This document shows, piece by piece, positions 23,501-31,312 of a stretch of DNA of 43,265 bases. Source of the DNA: a virus; the IMG/VR virus record IMGVR_UViG_3300028175_000004, positions 1 to 43,265 of that record. One strand, given 5' to 3'. The first letter of the stretch is position 1. Each line of letters begins with the position of its first letter. Below the pieces are notes generated by a model that saw nothing but the letters and a program-made list of their open reading frames with translations, was not told the origin of the DNA and made no database searches. Made by a program: the position numbers and the translations under genes.

Positions 23501-25984
23501 CGGGGGGACCTCGGGCGCCTTCGTGCGCTTGAGGGCCGCGGCGTCGGCGGCGGCCTTGCGCTGGGCGAGCTCGGCCGGGGAGAGGACCGCGCCCCCCGAG
23601 CTCGCCGCCAGCCGGACCCGCTGCTTTGTGTCGGGGTCGGCGTTGCTGTTGAGCGCCAGCGAGCGGAGCGCGCGGGCCCGGCGGTCGGCCGCCTGGGCCC
23701 CGTCGAAGGTGATCCGCTGGTCGGCGTGGGGGATGAGGTCGTCGGCGGACACCGAGGACGGCCCCGAGCCCCGCATCCCGCCCGAGAGGGCGGACAAGTT
23801 GTAGCGGGGCGGGCTGGACCCCACCTGCTCGGAGCTCACCACGACGTAGCGCCGGCGGTTGGATCCGATGGTGACCACCTGGCCGACGTGGCGCGTGGTG
23901 CCGGCGCCCTCGCGCCTTGCGGCCTCGGCTGCGGCCTTGTCGGCGTGCTTCCTGGCCACGCTGCCCGGCGCGAGGCCCTCGCCGGGGGTGAAGATCCCCG
24001 ACGCTTCTTCGAGGTCCCGCACGGTGGAATCACGACTGCCGCTGGAAACACTCGTGATAATGCGGTGCTCGTCGCGCAGCTTCCCCTCGGCCTCAGAGGT
24101 GCCGTTGATGCTGAGCCACCCGTAGCCGGTCCCCTTCCCCCCGGTCACGCTCCACTGGCCGTCGGGGTAGAGCTTCTGCAACGCGGCCTTGAGCCGCTTG
24201 GACGCCTCGGTGCGGTCGGCGGGCTTGTGCCACCCCGCGTGCTTCCGGTCCTGCTCGGCCTTCTCTGCCGCTGCCACCTTGTCGGCGGCCTCCCGGTGGG
24301 CCACCGCTTGCCGCTTGCCTTCCTCGATAGCCTCGGGGCTCCTGTCGCCGCTCGGGTTCTCGTCCTCCCAATGGAAGCGGGCGCCGGCGTTATCCCAGCC
24401 CCGCACCCCGATCCGCTCGACGTTGCCTTCGGTGCCGTCGTCCCACTTCACCCGGTAGTGACCGGGGAACGCGGCGATCACCTCGCCGTTGCGCGGGCTG
24501 TTGGCCCGGTCGCCGGTGTAGTGGATGCGGTGCCCCGGCTTGCCGTCTCGCAGGCCTGCGCGCTGCTTCGCCGCCGCGTCTCGCATCCAGGCTTCGGCCT
24601 TCTCCTGCTTCGTCTTCCGGCCGCCCAGGCCGCCCAGGCGCACCACGTTGGACGCGGAGAGCTCGCGCGCCTTCGTCGTGAGGGCGGCCGCGAGGGCCTG
24701 CGCCGTTTCCTCGGAGGGCTCTTGCCCGACCATGTTCGCCAGGTGCTCGGCGGCGATGGCCAGGAGCTCGGCGCGCTTCGCGTGCCCCTTCATGCCGGGG
24801 AGCAGTTGCGAGACGAGTTTGTCGGCCAGCGGGGCGAGTAGGGCCGGGTCGGGTCGGGTCGACTCGGGCTCGGGCTTCGGCTCGGGCTTCGGGAACTGCA
24901 CCACGTTGTCGGGCTCGTCGGGCTTCCCGGTCCCCCGGCGCTTGAGCGCCGAGGCCTCGGCCGCGGCGCGGCGCTGGGCGAGCTCGTCGGTGGTGAGCTC
25001 GCCGTCGGGCCCGCGCTTGGCCTTGTCCTCGGCCGCGGCGAGGGCCGCGCGGAGGTGGCCTTCCTGCTCGACTAGCTGCCCCATCTTGAGGTCGTAGGCG
25101 GCACGGGCGCCGGTGGAGACGCTGCCCGCCTTCGTTCGCCGGTACATGCGGTCGGAGACCTGTTGACGTTTCCGCTCGTGTGCTTCGAGGGCTCGGCGGG
25201 CCGCGTGGACTTCGGGGTGCTCGACTGTGAGTGCGTCCGCGGCCTTCGAGGCCTCGAAGGCGCCCGCGGAGGCCTCGGTGTCACCGATGGCTCGGCTATG
25301 CGCCTCGCGCGCCTTCTCGTGGGCCAGGCTGGCCGCGCGGTGCTTCTTGTGCTCGGGGGTGCCGGGCGTGGCCTTGCTGGCCTCGTCGTGGTGGTGGCGA
25401 GCTCGCTCCGCGTGACGCCCGTATTCGCCGGCGTGATCGGGCGCGGCCGTGTCGGTGAGTTCGTTGGCGAGGTCGTGGTGCCCGTACTTCTTCGCGTGCG
25501 CCGCCAGGCGGGCTTTCTGCTTCGCGCTGGCGCCGTACTTCTTCGCCGCCTTCACGTCTCGCGCGGTGCGCTCGCGGTGCGCCGCGAATAGCTCCGCGTG
25601 CTGGCGCTTGATCATGGTTTGAACGGTGGTCTTCTTGACCTTGGCCTCGTGTCCCGTCTCGTCGTGCCGGATGGTCACCCACCCGCCGTCTTCCTTCGTC
25701 ACCTCGTAGTGGCCGGCCTTGCCCTCGTGCTCAACCTTGAACTTCGCGCCGAGGTGGATCTCTGCGTGGTGCGCGGCACCGTGGCCCCCCGTCACGTCGT
25801 AGAAGTACCGCCATTTCCCGTTCGCGCCCTTCACCCGCCGGACGTACTTGTGGCCGGCGCCCTTCACGAGCTCGCCCGACTGGCGGGCCCACAGGAGCAC
25901 GCCGGCGGCCTCGGGGATCTCGTCGAGGTGGCCGCGCACGCGCCCCAGGAGGGCCGCGGCTCGCGTGATCAGGTCCGTGCTCAT
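20444..25984 (-). CDS. Giant tagged polyvalent protein (main frame, interrupted near its end)
   Basis: 1846 residues in this frame. The shared module is at residues 27-175 (KGAGHKY 41-47, KWRYFYDV, GAKFKVEH, RHDETGHEA). Then come a linker of the KRGPDGELTTDELAQRR type, a KOW/SH3-like stretch (GHYRVKWDDGTEGNVERIG), a second degenerate linker with PPVKPPVKPPVKPP, a QGFTFRDPEHARQF segment like one in the clamp fusion, and long His/Ala/Arg-rich helical parts. The last 25 residues are out of pattern, which points to the frameshift at 20522-20527. ATG 25984 overlaps the stop of the 303-residue gene (ATGA). Beyond tag, linkers and the possible C-terminal ART-like part, I cannot name the domains. Confidence 0.85.
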   Translation of the reverse strand: MSTDLITRAAALLGRVRGHLDEIPEAAGVLLWARQSGELVKGAGHKYVRRVKGANGKWRYFYDVTGGHGAAHHAEIHLGAKFKVEHEGKAGHYEVTKEDGGWVTIRHDETGHEAKVKKTTVQTMIKRQHAELFAAHRERTARDVKAAKKYGASAKQKARLAAHAKKYGHHDLANELTDTAAPDHAGEYGRHAERARHHHDEASKATPGTPEHKKHRAASLAHEKAREAHSRAIGDTEASAGAFEASKAADALTVEHPEVHAARRALEAHERKRQQVSDRMYRRTKAGSVSTGARAAYDLKMGQLVEQEGHLRAALAAAEDKAKRGPDGELTTDELAQRRAAAEASALKRRGTGKPDEPDNVVQFPKPEPKPEPESTRPDPALLAPLADKLVSQLLPGMKGHAKRAELLAIAAEHLANMVGQEPSEETAQALAAALTTKARELSASNVVRLGGLGGRKTKQEKAEAWMRDAAAKQRAGLRDGKPGHRIHYTGDRANSPRNGEVIAAFPGHYRVKWDDGTEGNVERIGVRGWDNAGARFHWEDENPSGDRSPEAIEEGKRQAVAHREAADKVAAAEKAEQDRKHAGWHKPADRTEASKRLKAALQKLYPDGQWSVTGGKGTGYGWLSINGTSEAEGKLRDEHRIITSVSSGSRDSTVRDLEEASGIFTPGEGLAPGSVARKHADKAAAEAARREGAGTTRHVGQVVTIGSNRRRYVVVSSEQVGSSPPRYNLSALSGGMRGSGPSSVSADDLIPHADQRITFDGAQAADRRARALRSLALNSNADPDTKQRVRLAASSGGAVLSPAELAQRKAAADAAALKRTKAPEVPPVKPPVKPPVKPPQSDSGRSDADKPSPQPAAQRPAGFSAPVAFTGETRESVTKKRGNTVWSVPHAGSIPDAQFTAMKDAAREQKGYYLRGQGFTFRDPEHARQFVAAWGAGDGAVPTTTPDADGKRRARADRAKKRTKPDGFDAAEGAGEGWRRKRDALTGTEGKVARVVITQNPNGTHSATVHGRKLEGEHRFPYDAGKAAAAELGRLQAIRNADRNREIARRQASKLGLVRAEAPPAPPATIQPTRDETEPAMTARHAAEIQAIEDGELKPSEKFDARRDAKVRHEVEAFEAGHRWQDPAKVRETHAKATRRGFNTWGGRRQAGWKHHGMETERAALPKIMERHRAHEKAQRAHQRATGSAASRLTALYNHLTNGGAWRDSAPEVGEVVKHRNDTNEVKTVGSRNARVGGRLRGHRELGMPHAEGLAAVISSATDDDLSELSAGHAQHGGLQSQGSPGLSPYGFGMEAASAEVERRQKAGTWAPSSEAPAPRTVAALNTAREAIKAARKARNDASDRRTEGRQKLAGEHLAKIGATRAPAPKRTSRPKAAAEAYAADYGRDARIDHHAERVSVVRTTGWDGKTPSWHVVEHHHDGTHTRHADSAIDRKRDALAYAEDVRKTRKAAGAPTDAHLAIAADLDHLARHVDNAQYEVPEHLHGALDARDFKERGVAHSDAWREAHPRGTNPLGLERHNDATYMRELAHKLRSGMSGNTQVIGGEIHGGPGVLARHEGGYAKARAKAVADNADRPEQHRAGNYGHVVGHNRSARVADRAQVMHDAEKHLGKWRAIMHDPTTPAGDLHEPEQGTANHAMRVANSDAHRKAYRNGYTFERGGLPAEGVERDYHEALTGMDNYARKRAVEAMKSTGVRPVPHGHFHTAQSKAPGVPLAKAYPPALMRPLARADRLLALAKGDTGWRTMPNVVRIKFGAGGKIEAGPSHMIGRRLQDVKRGAKAAVDTSRMASGYHVTVNEAGVRASGFQPEKHAETGYGGYGSFTTGTQPTSRGRCMARNGWPDT
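20522..20527 (-). other. Six-G slippery run: candidate -1 frameshift site or homopolymer error
   Basis: On the coding strand the codons run TAC GGG GGG TAT. A -1 slip of the P-site tRNA keeps GGG pairing and makes the next codon GTA, entering the open frame that ends at 19839. A seventh G would give the same result. Confidence 0.6.
23466..23507 (-). repeat. 12-bp tandem repeat coding PPVK
   Basis: The unit GGGGGCTTCACC (plus strand) occurs three times in a row with a partial fourth, inside the giant protein. It encodes a Pro-Pro-Val-Lys spacer between domains. Confidence 0.75.
23518..23590 (-). repeat. Degenerate linker repeat in the giant protein
   Basis: Encodes LSPAELAQRKAAADAAALKR, a divergent form of the GELTxxELAQRR linker, next to the PPVK tandem repeat. 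Confidence 0.55.
24916..25021 (-). repeat. Linker repeat in the giant protein
   Basis: Encodes RGPDGELTTDELAQRRAAAE followed by RRGTGKPDEP, the same linker found three times in the clamp-fusion protein at 206-6550. Confidence 0.7.
25844..25903 (-). repeat. Shared-module DNA repeat, copy in the giant gene
   Basis: Encodes the LLWARQSGELVKGAGHKY part of the module and matches 6371-6430 at 57 of 60 bases by eye. The neighbouring bases that encode KGANGKWRYFY are also shared, almost unchanged, with the 303-residue gene near 26390. Confidence 0.8.
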
Positions 25985-26892
25985 GCTGCCCCCTTGGCCT
26001 TGGCCAGTAGTCCGTCAGCCGCGGCCACCTGCCCGCGGCCGCGCCGTCGTGGATGCACGTCGGGCGCTCCATGCTCGTGATAGTCGAGCCCGTGGAAGCG
26101 CGCCGCCGCGGCGGCGCCGGCCGTGCCTGGATAGGCGTCGGCTGGCCCGAGGCGCCCAACGTAGTAGCTGAAACCCTCGGTGTCGATTTCGACGTGGTGC
26201 TTTCGCAGGAGCTCGGAGAGGGCCGCCTTGTCCAGCCTGCGCGTCCCCCCCGTCTCGTCGTGGCGGATCTCCACGATGTCGCCGGACTCGCTCACGATCT
26301 CGAAGTGACCGCCGCCGCCGGCGAACTTCGCGCCGACGTGGAACTCGTCAGCGTGCCCGAGGCCGCGGCCGCCGCTCACCTTGTAGAAGTACCGCCATTT
26401 CCCGTTCGCCCCCTTCACGCGGCGAAGGTACTTGTGGCCGGCCCCTTTGCGGAGGTCGCGCGCCTGGGCCATCCACACGACTCGGCCGATGAAGCCGGGG
26501 ATCTCCACCTCCCGCGCCACCTTGGCCGCGAGGGCCTCCGCGCCGGCGTAGTAGGCCGCTTTCCGCAGGTGATCGGGCTCGGTGCGCCCCCGTGGGTTGC
26601 GCCGGCGCATGTGGGCGATGTAGCGCGCGGCCGATTGCATGGCCGCGGCGAGCTTGGGCCCGGCCAGGCCGGCGTCTCGGTAGGCGCCGCGGAGGTCGGC
26701 CAGGGTTTCGCGCGTCGGGGCCTCAAGGGCGGCCCTCGCGCCGGCCCGGTCGCTTCCCCGTAGCGGGGAGAGGACGGTCGACAACGGAACGGGAGGCGGG
26801 CCGCCGTCGCCGAGGCCTGGAAAGATGCCGCGGGCGTCGGGCGTCGCGTCCTCGGTCACACGCACGGGATGGTCGAGGGGTAGCGGCCGCAT
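25981..26892 (-). CDS. Tagged protein without large cargo domain
   Basis: 303 residues. Unlike its relatives, the module lies in the middle: KGAGHKY at 149-155, RVKGANGKWRYFYKV, then GAKF, GGHFEIV and RHDETGG. It is preceded by about 145 residues that include a helical segment (YRDAGLAGPKLAAAMQSAAR, then YIAHMRRRNPRGR). After the module come only about 80 residues (DTEGFSYYVGRLGPADAYPG and a basic tail). It overlaps the giant gene by ATGA, so it is probably translated together with it. It could be a scaffold, adaptor or remnant of a larger tagged protein. Confidence 0.75.
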   Translation of the reverse strand: MRPLPLDHPVRVTEDATPDARGIFPGLGDGGPPPVPLSTVLSPLRGSDRAGARAALEAPTRETLADLRGAYRDAGLAGPKLAAAMQSAARYIAHMRRRNPRGRTEPDHLRKAAYYAGAEALAAKVAREVEIPGFIGRVVWMAQARDLRKGAGHKYLRRVKGANGKWRYFYKVSGGRGLGHADEFHVGAKFAGGGGHFEIVSESGDIVEIRHDETGGTRRLDKAALSELLRKHHVEIDTEGFSYYVGRLGPADAYPGTAGAAAAARFHGLDYHEHGAPDVHPRRRGRGQVAAADGLLAKAKGAA

Positions 26893-26995
26893 AGGTCCTC
26901 CGGTGGCCGCATCCTATCAGATGGGCACCGGGGGCGGGACCGCGACACGACCCGAGTGCGGCCCCGTCCCCGGCGTCCGGTTGGGGACCTGCACC

Positions 26996-29900
26996 CTACC
27001 GTTTCCGGCCCACTTCGCCAAACGCCTCTACGATGGCGCGCTCCTTTCGGACGGCCACCGAGCCGGCGCCTACGAACCAGTCGCGCCAGGTGTCCTCAAG
27101 GTCAGTCGCGACGGACGGGTCCTCGTAGTTGCTCAGGTGGTCTGCGCCGGGGATCGGGGCCTGCATCCACTCGTCGGGGTCGTCTCGCCACAGCTTCGCG
27201 TCGGCGCGTAGGGTCTTGAGCTCGGCCCTCGCTCGGGCCAGCGGCTCGGGCACGGGCTTTCTGGCGCCGTGCTCGGCGCGCAGGTCTCGGATCGTCTTCG
27301 TGAGCCGGGCCACGTCCCGCCCGCGCCAGGTAGCCCACAGCCGCCGGCGGCTGGCCTCCGTCGTCCACTCGCTCGGCTCGGCGGCGTGGTCGGTGTAGTC
27401 GGGGAGCTCGGGGTCGTCTGCGCGGAACGCGGAGGCCTCGATAGCCTCCCGCACCCTGTCTTGCGCGGCGGTGAGCGCGCGGGCCTTGGGCTTGCCGTCC
27501 GGCGTGGTGCCGTCGCGACCCACGGCCGCGGTGATCTTCACGCTGTCGAGGGTGAGCGCCGTGCCGGGGGCCACCCGGTCGAACATGGCGCGGATCGCCG
27601 GGTAGGCCTTCGAGTCGGGCCCCACCCCGAGCAGGTGAACGCGGCCGGGCTTCGCCTCGCGCACAAAGTCTTCGAGCTCGTCGAGGGTGGTCGCGTCCTT
27701 TTTCATGGGGATTGCCCAGATGAGGGCGTCCGGCTTCATCCCGAGGCGCTTCGCGGCCACCTGGGCGAAGTCCGGCATGGCTAGTTGGCCCTTCTGCATC
27801 GGCACCATGACGTGCGCGCCGAGCTTGGCGATCTCGCGCACCTGGGGCGCGTACCTGGCCAGCCGTTCGAGGGTCTCCGACTGGTGCGCCACCTTGTCGG
27901 GCGCGACGGCGTACATTTGCCCGCCGAGGACCTGGGCGAGCTCGTGATAGCGGCCCAGCCGCTTTTGCCACTCGTCGTCTGTGATCGGCTTCACCACGAA
28001 CGGCGCCCCGATGGGCAGGTCCGGCCGCGGCGGGCCCTTCTGCCCCTTCTTCGGGACATTGAAGTCGATTTCACCGAAGGCGCCAGAGTCCACGAAGACC
28101 TTGCGGCCGGTCCCCGCAAGTTGCTTGAGCTCGTGGACGTTGCGGTCATTGAGCCGGTCGGCGGCAACGCCGGGGTTGATCCCGAGGCGGTGGAAGCCTC
28201 GGATCTCGCCTTCGTGGTTCGAGCCGCTGGCGAAGTAGTCGTCGAGGGCGACGTTTGCCCGCTCGGCCGCAAACAGGGTCGCCAGTTGCTCGGGGTGCTC
28301 ACGCCGCGCGTTCATGGCGTTGAGCAGGTCCCAGCGGGCCGGCATGGCCGCCGGGCCGGCCTCCCACCGCAGTTTCGGGAGCTTCGCCGCGTCGTTCTCG
28401 TCGACCTGGCCGCCGGCCCTGCGGGCGCCCTTGCGCCCCTTCGTGAGCTCGACGGGGCGCAGGCCCACGTCGCGGAGGGCCCGGTAGGTGGTGCCGTTCT
28501 CGCTGGCCAGTTGATAGGTGATCACGAGGTGGGGGGCGGTCGGGTCGCCGCGCTTCGCCTTCTCACCGAGGGCGACCACGCGCCGGGCCAGCATGGACGC
28601 GGCGCCCTTCGCGCTGCCGTCGCTGGCAACGCGGGTGAGCTCCAACACGTTGTGGCCGGGCAGGATGCGCCCCGTGTCGAGTTCGCGCGGGTGGTCTCGC
28701 CAGGCGCGCGCCGTCGGGGTGTTCGCGGTGGCTACGGCGACGAGCCGCCCCCGCGGGTCACGCACGCCCAGGGTGAAAACCACCCCGCGATGGTTCCACT
28801 TCGGCATGGCGGAATGATGCTTCGCGATGAACCGGCGGGCTTCGTCCTTCGACACCATCGACAAGCGCAGGCCGTCGGGCGGCGTTTCGAGCTCGTCGGC
28901 CATGACCTCGTGAAGAAAGCCCTCGGCCCACTCGGGCACGCCGTCGGGGTGGTCGTCCTCGTCGGGCGTCCAGTCGTCGATGTGCTCGACCACGCGCCGG
29001 TAGACCTTCGCGGCAAACTCGGGCGTCCAGTCGGGCCGGCCGAACCACGACGGGAGTTCTTCGGGCTCGACCTCAAGCCACGACTCGCCGTCTTCGTCCT
29101 CCATTTCGACCGGATAGCCGGCGTAGTCGGTGAGCGTCTCACCGAGGGCCTTCGCGGCGGCCGCCTCGAAGTGCCAGCCGTCGGAGCTCTGGCGCAGGTG
29201 CAGGATGCGCCGCACGGCGTCGGCCGCGGAGTCGTGGCGCACCTCCCAATCGGCCCACGATAGGCCCAGGTGCGATAGGCGGCCGTGCCACTCGGGCCGG
29301 CCTGGCGACTCCCGGTTGGCCTGCTCTGCCAACGTCTCATGTTGCGCCTTGAGCTCCTGGGCCTGGGCCTGGAGCCACTGTTCTTGGTGCGTGAGCCCCA
29401 CGCCTTCGAGGGGCTGCACCACCTCGACGGGGAGCCCTTCGAGGGCCTCCCGAACGGCCTTCACATAGTCGGCGCCGGCGATGATCTCGATGCGCCGGGG
29501 CGTGTCGGGCCGTTCCCCTCGGTAGAGCTTCCCGATCAAGGCGCCGCGCACGCGCTTGAGCCACTTCGCCCGCGCTGGCCCCTTGAGGTCTTTCACCTGG
29601 GCGTCGTACCGCTTCGTTTGCCGGTCAGGGTCCACCACGCCCAGGCCGGCCGACACGACCGCCCAGGGGGGGCCCTCGACGAGCTCGCGGGCTTCGGCGT
29701 AGTCCCGCCGGCGGTTCCATGTGCGGGAGCGGTACAGGTCGCGCACGGGCACCCGTTCGTCGTGCGCCGCCTTCGTCTTGACGCACCCGACGAGCAGGAG
29801 ATCCGGCGCCTCGGTGCGCGGGATGCCCTCGGGGCTTCGGGTCCGTTGCTTCGGCTTCACGAGGTCTTCGTGGCCGTGGCGGCGGGCCTCATCTTCGAGC

Positions 29901-30376
29901 CGGGCCACCTGGCGCCGACTGGCGCCGTGCTTCTTCGCCGCGGTGAGGTCCCGCGAGAGCCGGCCGCGGTGCGCGTCGATGGCCTCCGCGTGGTGGTCTC
30001 GGAACATGGCTTCGAGGGCCGCCCGCGTCACCGTGACGAGCTCGCCGGACTCGTCGTGCCGCACCGTCACCCGGTCGCCGCTGAGCTCCACCACCTCGAA
30101 GTGCCCCGCCTGGCCGTCGTGGTCGATCTGGAACTTCTCGCCCGCGTAGAGCTCGGCGCGGAGGCCGCGGGCCGCGCTGGCCGCCCGGTAGTAGTAGCGC
30201 CATTTGGGCGGGGGGTTCGGGTTCCGCTCGCGGCGGACGTACTTGTGCCCGGCGCCCTTGGCCAGCGTCGCCGACTGGCGCCGCCAGAGGGCCGCACCGA
30301 CACGGGCGGGCACGGGGAGCCACTCGGCCGCGGAGAGGGCCTCGCGGGCCGAGCGGAGCAGGTCACGGGCCGTCAT
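26996..30376 (-). CDS. Tagged fusion: DUF6884 + XF1762-like + DpdA/TGT-like
   Basis: 1126 residues. The shared module is at 26-175 (KGAGHKY 40-46). Residues 191-330 match DUF6884: LLLVGCVKTKAAHDERVPV, RDLYRSRTWNRRRDYAEA, WAVVSAGLGVVDPD, and a YD pair. Residues about 501-647 resemble the XF1762 (GNAT-like) family: IAKHHSAMPKWNHRGVVFTL, VLELTRVASDGSAKGAAS and PHLVITYQLASENGTTYRAL. From about 700 a TIM-barrel TGT/DpdA-like domain follows, with VFVDSGAFGEI at 760-770 and HLLGVGPDSKAYPAI further on. DpdA exchanges guanine in DNA for a 7-deazaguanine; other members act on tRNA. The combination suggests DNA modification by a delivered enzyme. No queuosine-precursor synthesis genes are in the window. 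Confidence 0.8.
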   Translation of the reverse strand: MTARDLLRSAREALSAAEWLPVPARVGAALWRRQSATLAKGAGHKYVRRERNPNPPPKWRYYYRAASAARGLRAELYAGEKFQIDHDGQAGHFEVVELSGDRVTVRHDESGELVTVTRAALEAMFRDHHAEAIDAHRGRLSRDLTAAKKHGASRRQVARLEDEARRHGHEDLVKPKQRTRSPEGIPRTEAPDLLLVGCVKTKAAHDERVPVRDLYRSRTWNRRRDYAEARELVEGPPWAVVSAGLGVVDPDRQTKRYDAQVKDLKGPARAKWLKRVRGALIGKLYRGERPDTPRRIEIIAGADYVKAVREALEGLPVEVVQPLEGVGLTHQEQWLQAQAQELKAQHETLAEQANRESPGRPEWHGRLSHLGLSWADWEVRHDSAADAVRRILHLRQSSDGWHFEAAAAKALGETLTDYAGYPVEMEDEDGESWLEVEPEELPSWFGRPDWTPEFAAKVYRRVVEHIDDWTPDEDDHPDGVPEWAEGFLHEVMADELETPPDGLRLSMVSKDEARRFIAKHHSAMPKWNHRGVVFTLGVRDPRGRLVAVATANTPTARAWRDHPRELDTGRILPGHNVLELTRVASDGSAKGAASMLARRVVALGEKAKRGDPTAPHLVITYQLASENGTTYRALRDVGLRPVELTKGRKGARRAGGQVDENDAAKLPKLRWEAGPAAMPARWDLLNAMNARREHPEQLATLFAAERANVALDDYFASGSNHEGEIRGFHRLGINPGVAADRLNDRNVHELKQLAGTGRKVFVDSGAFGEIDFNVPKKGQKGPPRPDLPIGAPFVVKPITDDEWQKRLGRYHELAQVLGGQMYAVAPDKVAHQSETLERLARYAPQVREIAKLGAHVMVPMQKGQLAMPDFAQVAAKRLGMKPDALIWAIPMKKDATTLDELEDFVREAKPGRVHLLGVGPDSKAYPAIRAMFDRVAPGTALTLDSVKITAAVGRDGTTPDGKPKARALTAAQDRVREAIEASAFRADDPELPDYTDHAAEPSEWTTEASRRRLWATWRGRDVARLTKTIRDLRAEHGARKPVPEPLARARAELKTLRADAKLWRDDPDEWMQAPIPGADHLSNYEDPSVATDLEDTWRDWFVGAGSVAVRKERAIVEAFGEVGRKR

Positions 30377-30470
30377 GCCGGGTCTGCCGGGTCGAACAGG
30401 TCGCCGCTGCCCATCGGGTCAGGCCGACAGCGCGGCAGCCTCTCGATGTCGCCGAGGCTGATGCTCGTGC

Positions 30471-31010
30471 TCACCGCGCACGCCAGTAGACGTCGGCGTG
30501 ATGGTCGCGGCCTGTGCCCGTGCGCTGGTCGCGCCAGTCGTACTCACCGAGGGTCCCGATTTGGCTCGGCTGCTTGAGCCCGGCCGGAATGGACGAGTCG
30601 CCGCTGAATTTGTAGTAGAGCGCGGTCCCGTTGCCGGGTGTCCCGCTGTAGGGGTGGAACTTGACCACGATCTCGTCAGCCGCCTCGACGGTGACCGTCC
30701 ACGTCCCGCCCGCGCAGGGGAACGACCGCGACCCCGGCGTGAACTGGCATTGCAACACGACCCCGTTGACCGTCAGCGCCGCGCCTGCGGGCTCGTTCTG
30801 CCAGTAGACGTTCAGCGCGAGGATGGGCTTGTTGTCGTCGTTGCGGACCACGCCGAGCGCGCGATTGACGTACCACGGCGAGGCGCACACGCCGCCGTCA
30901 GCCTGCGCGCACGGCATCGGCACGTCAGAGTCGGTGTCGCACATCGTCGCGCCGCCGAGCGGCAAGCAGAGCACAAGCAGCACCCCGACCAGAAAGGACC
31001 TCATCATCAT
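30471..31010 (-). CDS. Exported protein with Sec-type signal peptide
   Basis: 179 residues from the first of three adjacent ATGs at 31010. The GGGGAG upstream sits so close that the second or third ATG (31004) is a more likely start. A signal peptide (RSFLVGVLLVLCLPLGGA, then TMCDTD) is followed by a cysteine-bearing, beta-rich body (ALNVYWQNEPAGAALTVNG, WTVTVEAADEIVVKFHPYSG) and a short charged end. I do not recognise a family. A secreted or periplasmic moron product, for example one altering the host surface, would fit, but this is open. No lipobox is seen. Confidence 0.65.
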   Translation of the reverse strand: MMMRSFLVGVLLVLCLPLGGATMCDTDSDVPMPCAQADGGVCASPWYVNRALGVVRNDDNKPILALNVYWQNEPAGAALTVNGVVLQCQFTPGSRSFPCAGGTWTVTVEAADEIVVKFHPYSGTPGNGTALYYKFSGDSSIPAGLKQPSQIGTLGEYDWRDQRTGTGRDHHADVYWRAR

Positions 31011-31034
31011 CTCCCCAGCGGGCTCGCCCGCGTG

Positions 31035-31220
31035 TCAATCGAACAGGTCGGGCGTCACGACCTCGGGCACGCCCGCCAGCCGCAGCGCCTCGTCGACATT
31101 GCGGCGCAGGCTCGGGTCGAGTCGAAATCCCTCGCCGAGCAACCAGACGCGGGCGTGCTCACCATGCGCGGCGAGCAGGTCTGCCGCGAGCTTGAGGTGT
31201 CGCCACCGAGGCGACGAGCA
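31035..31220 (-). CDS. Short leftward reading frame of uncertain start, possibly a remnant
   Basis: The stretch from HLKLAADLLAAHGEH through LGEGFRLDPSLRRNVDEAL to LAGVPEVVTPDLFD looks like real protein. No ATG, GTG or TTG in this frame occurs until well inside the opposite-strand gene at 31345. Either the start is non-standard, or the 5' part was lost when the rightward cassette was inserted. Function unknown. Confidence 0.35.
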   Translation of the reverse strand, partial: CSSPRWRHLKLAADLLAAHGEHARVWLLGEGFRLDPSLRRNVDEALRLAGVPEVVTPDLFD

Positions 31221-31276
31221 TACACGGCCGGAAAACCCCGTGGGAGCTCGCTTTTGCCGGCATGTGTAACTTTGGG

Positions 31277-31305
31277 TTGCACATACGAACGGGTGTCCGT
31301 ATAAG
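31277..31305 (+). promoter_or_regulatory. Candidate sigma70-type promoter of the rightward cassette
   Basis: TTGCAC (31277-31282) is followed by a 17-base spacer and TATAAG (31300-31305). The start would lie near 31312, ahead of the 31345 gene. The -10 fits well (5 of 6); the -35 matches only TTG. Confidence 0.5.
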
Positions 31306-31312
31306 CAGAGGT

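Noticed and set aside
22928-24841. 637-residue rightward frame inside the giant gene
   Set aside because: Antisense shadow; composition is low-complexity Gly/Leu/Arg/Val and lacks motifs.
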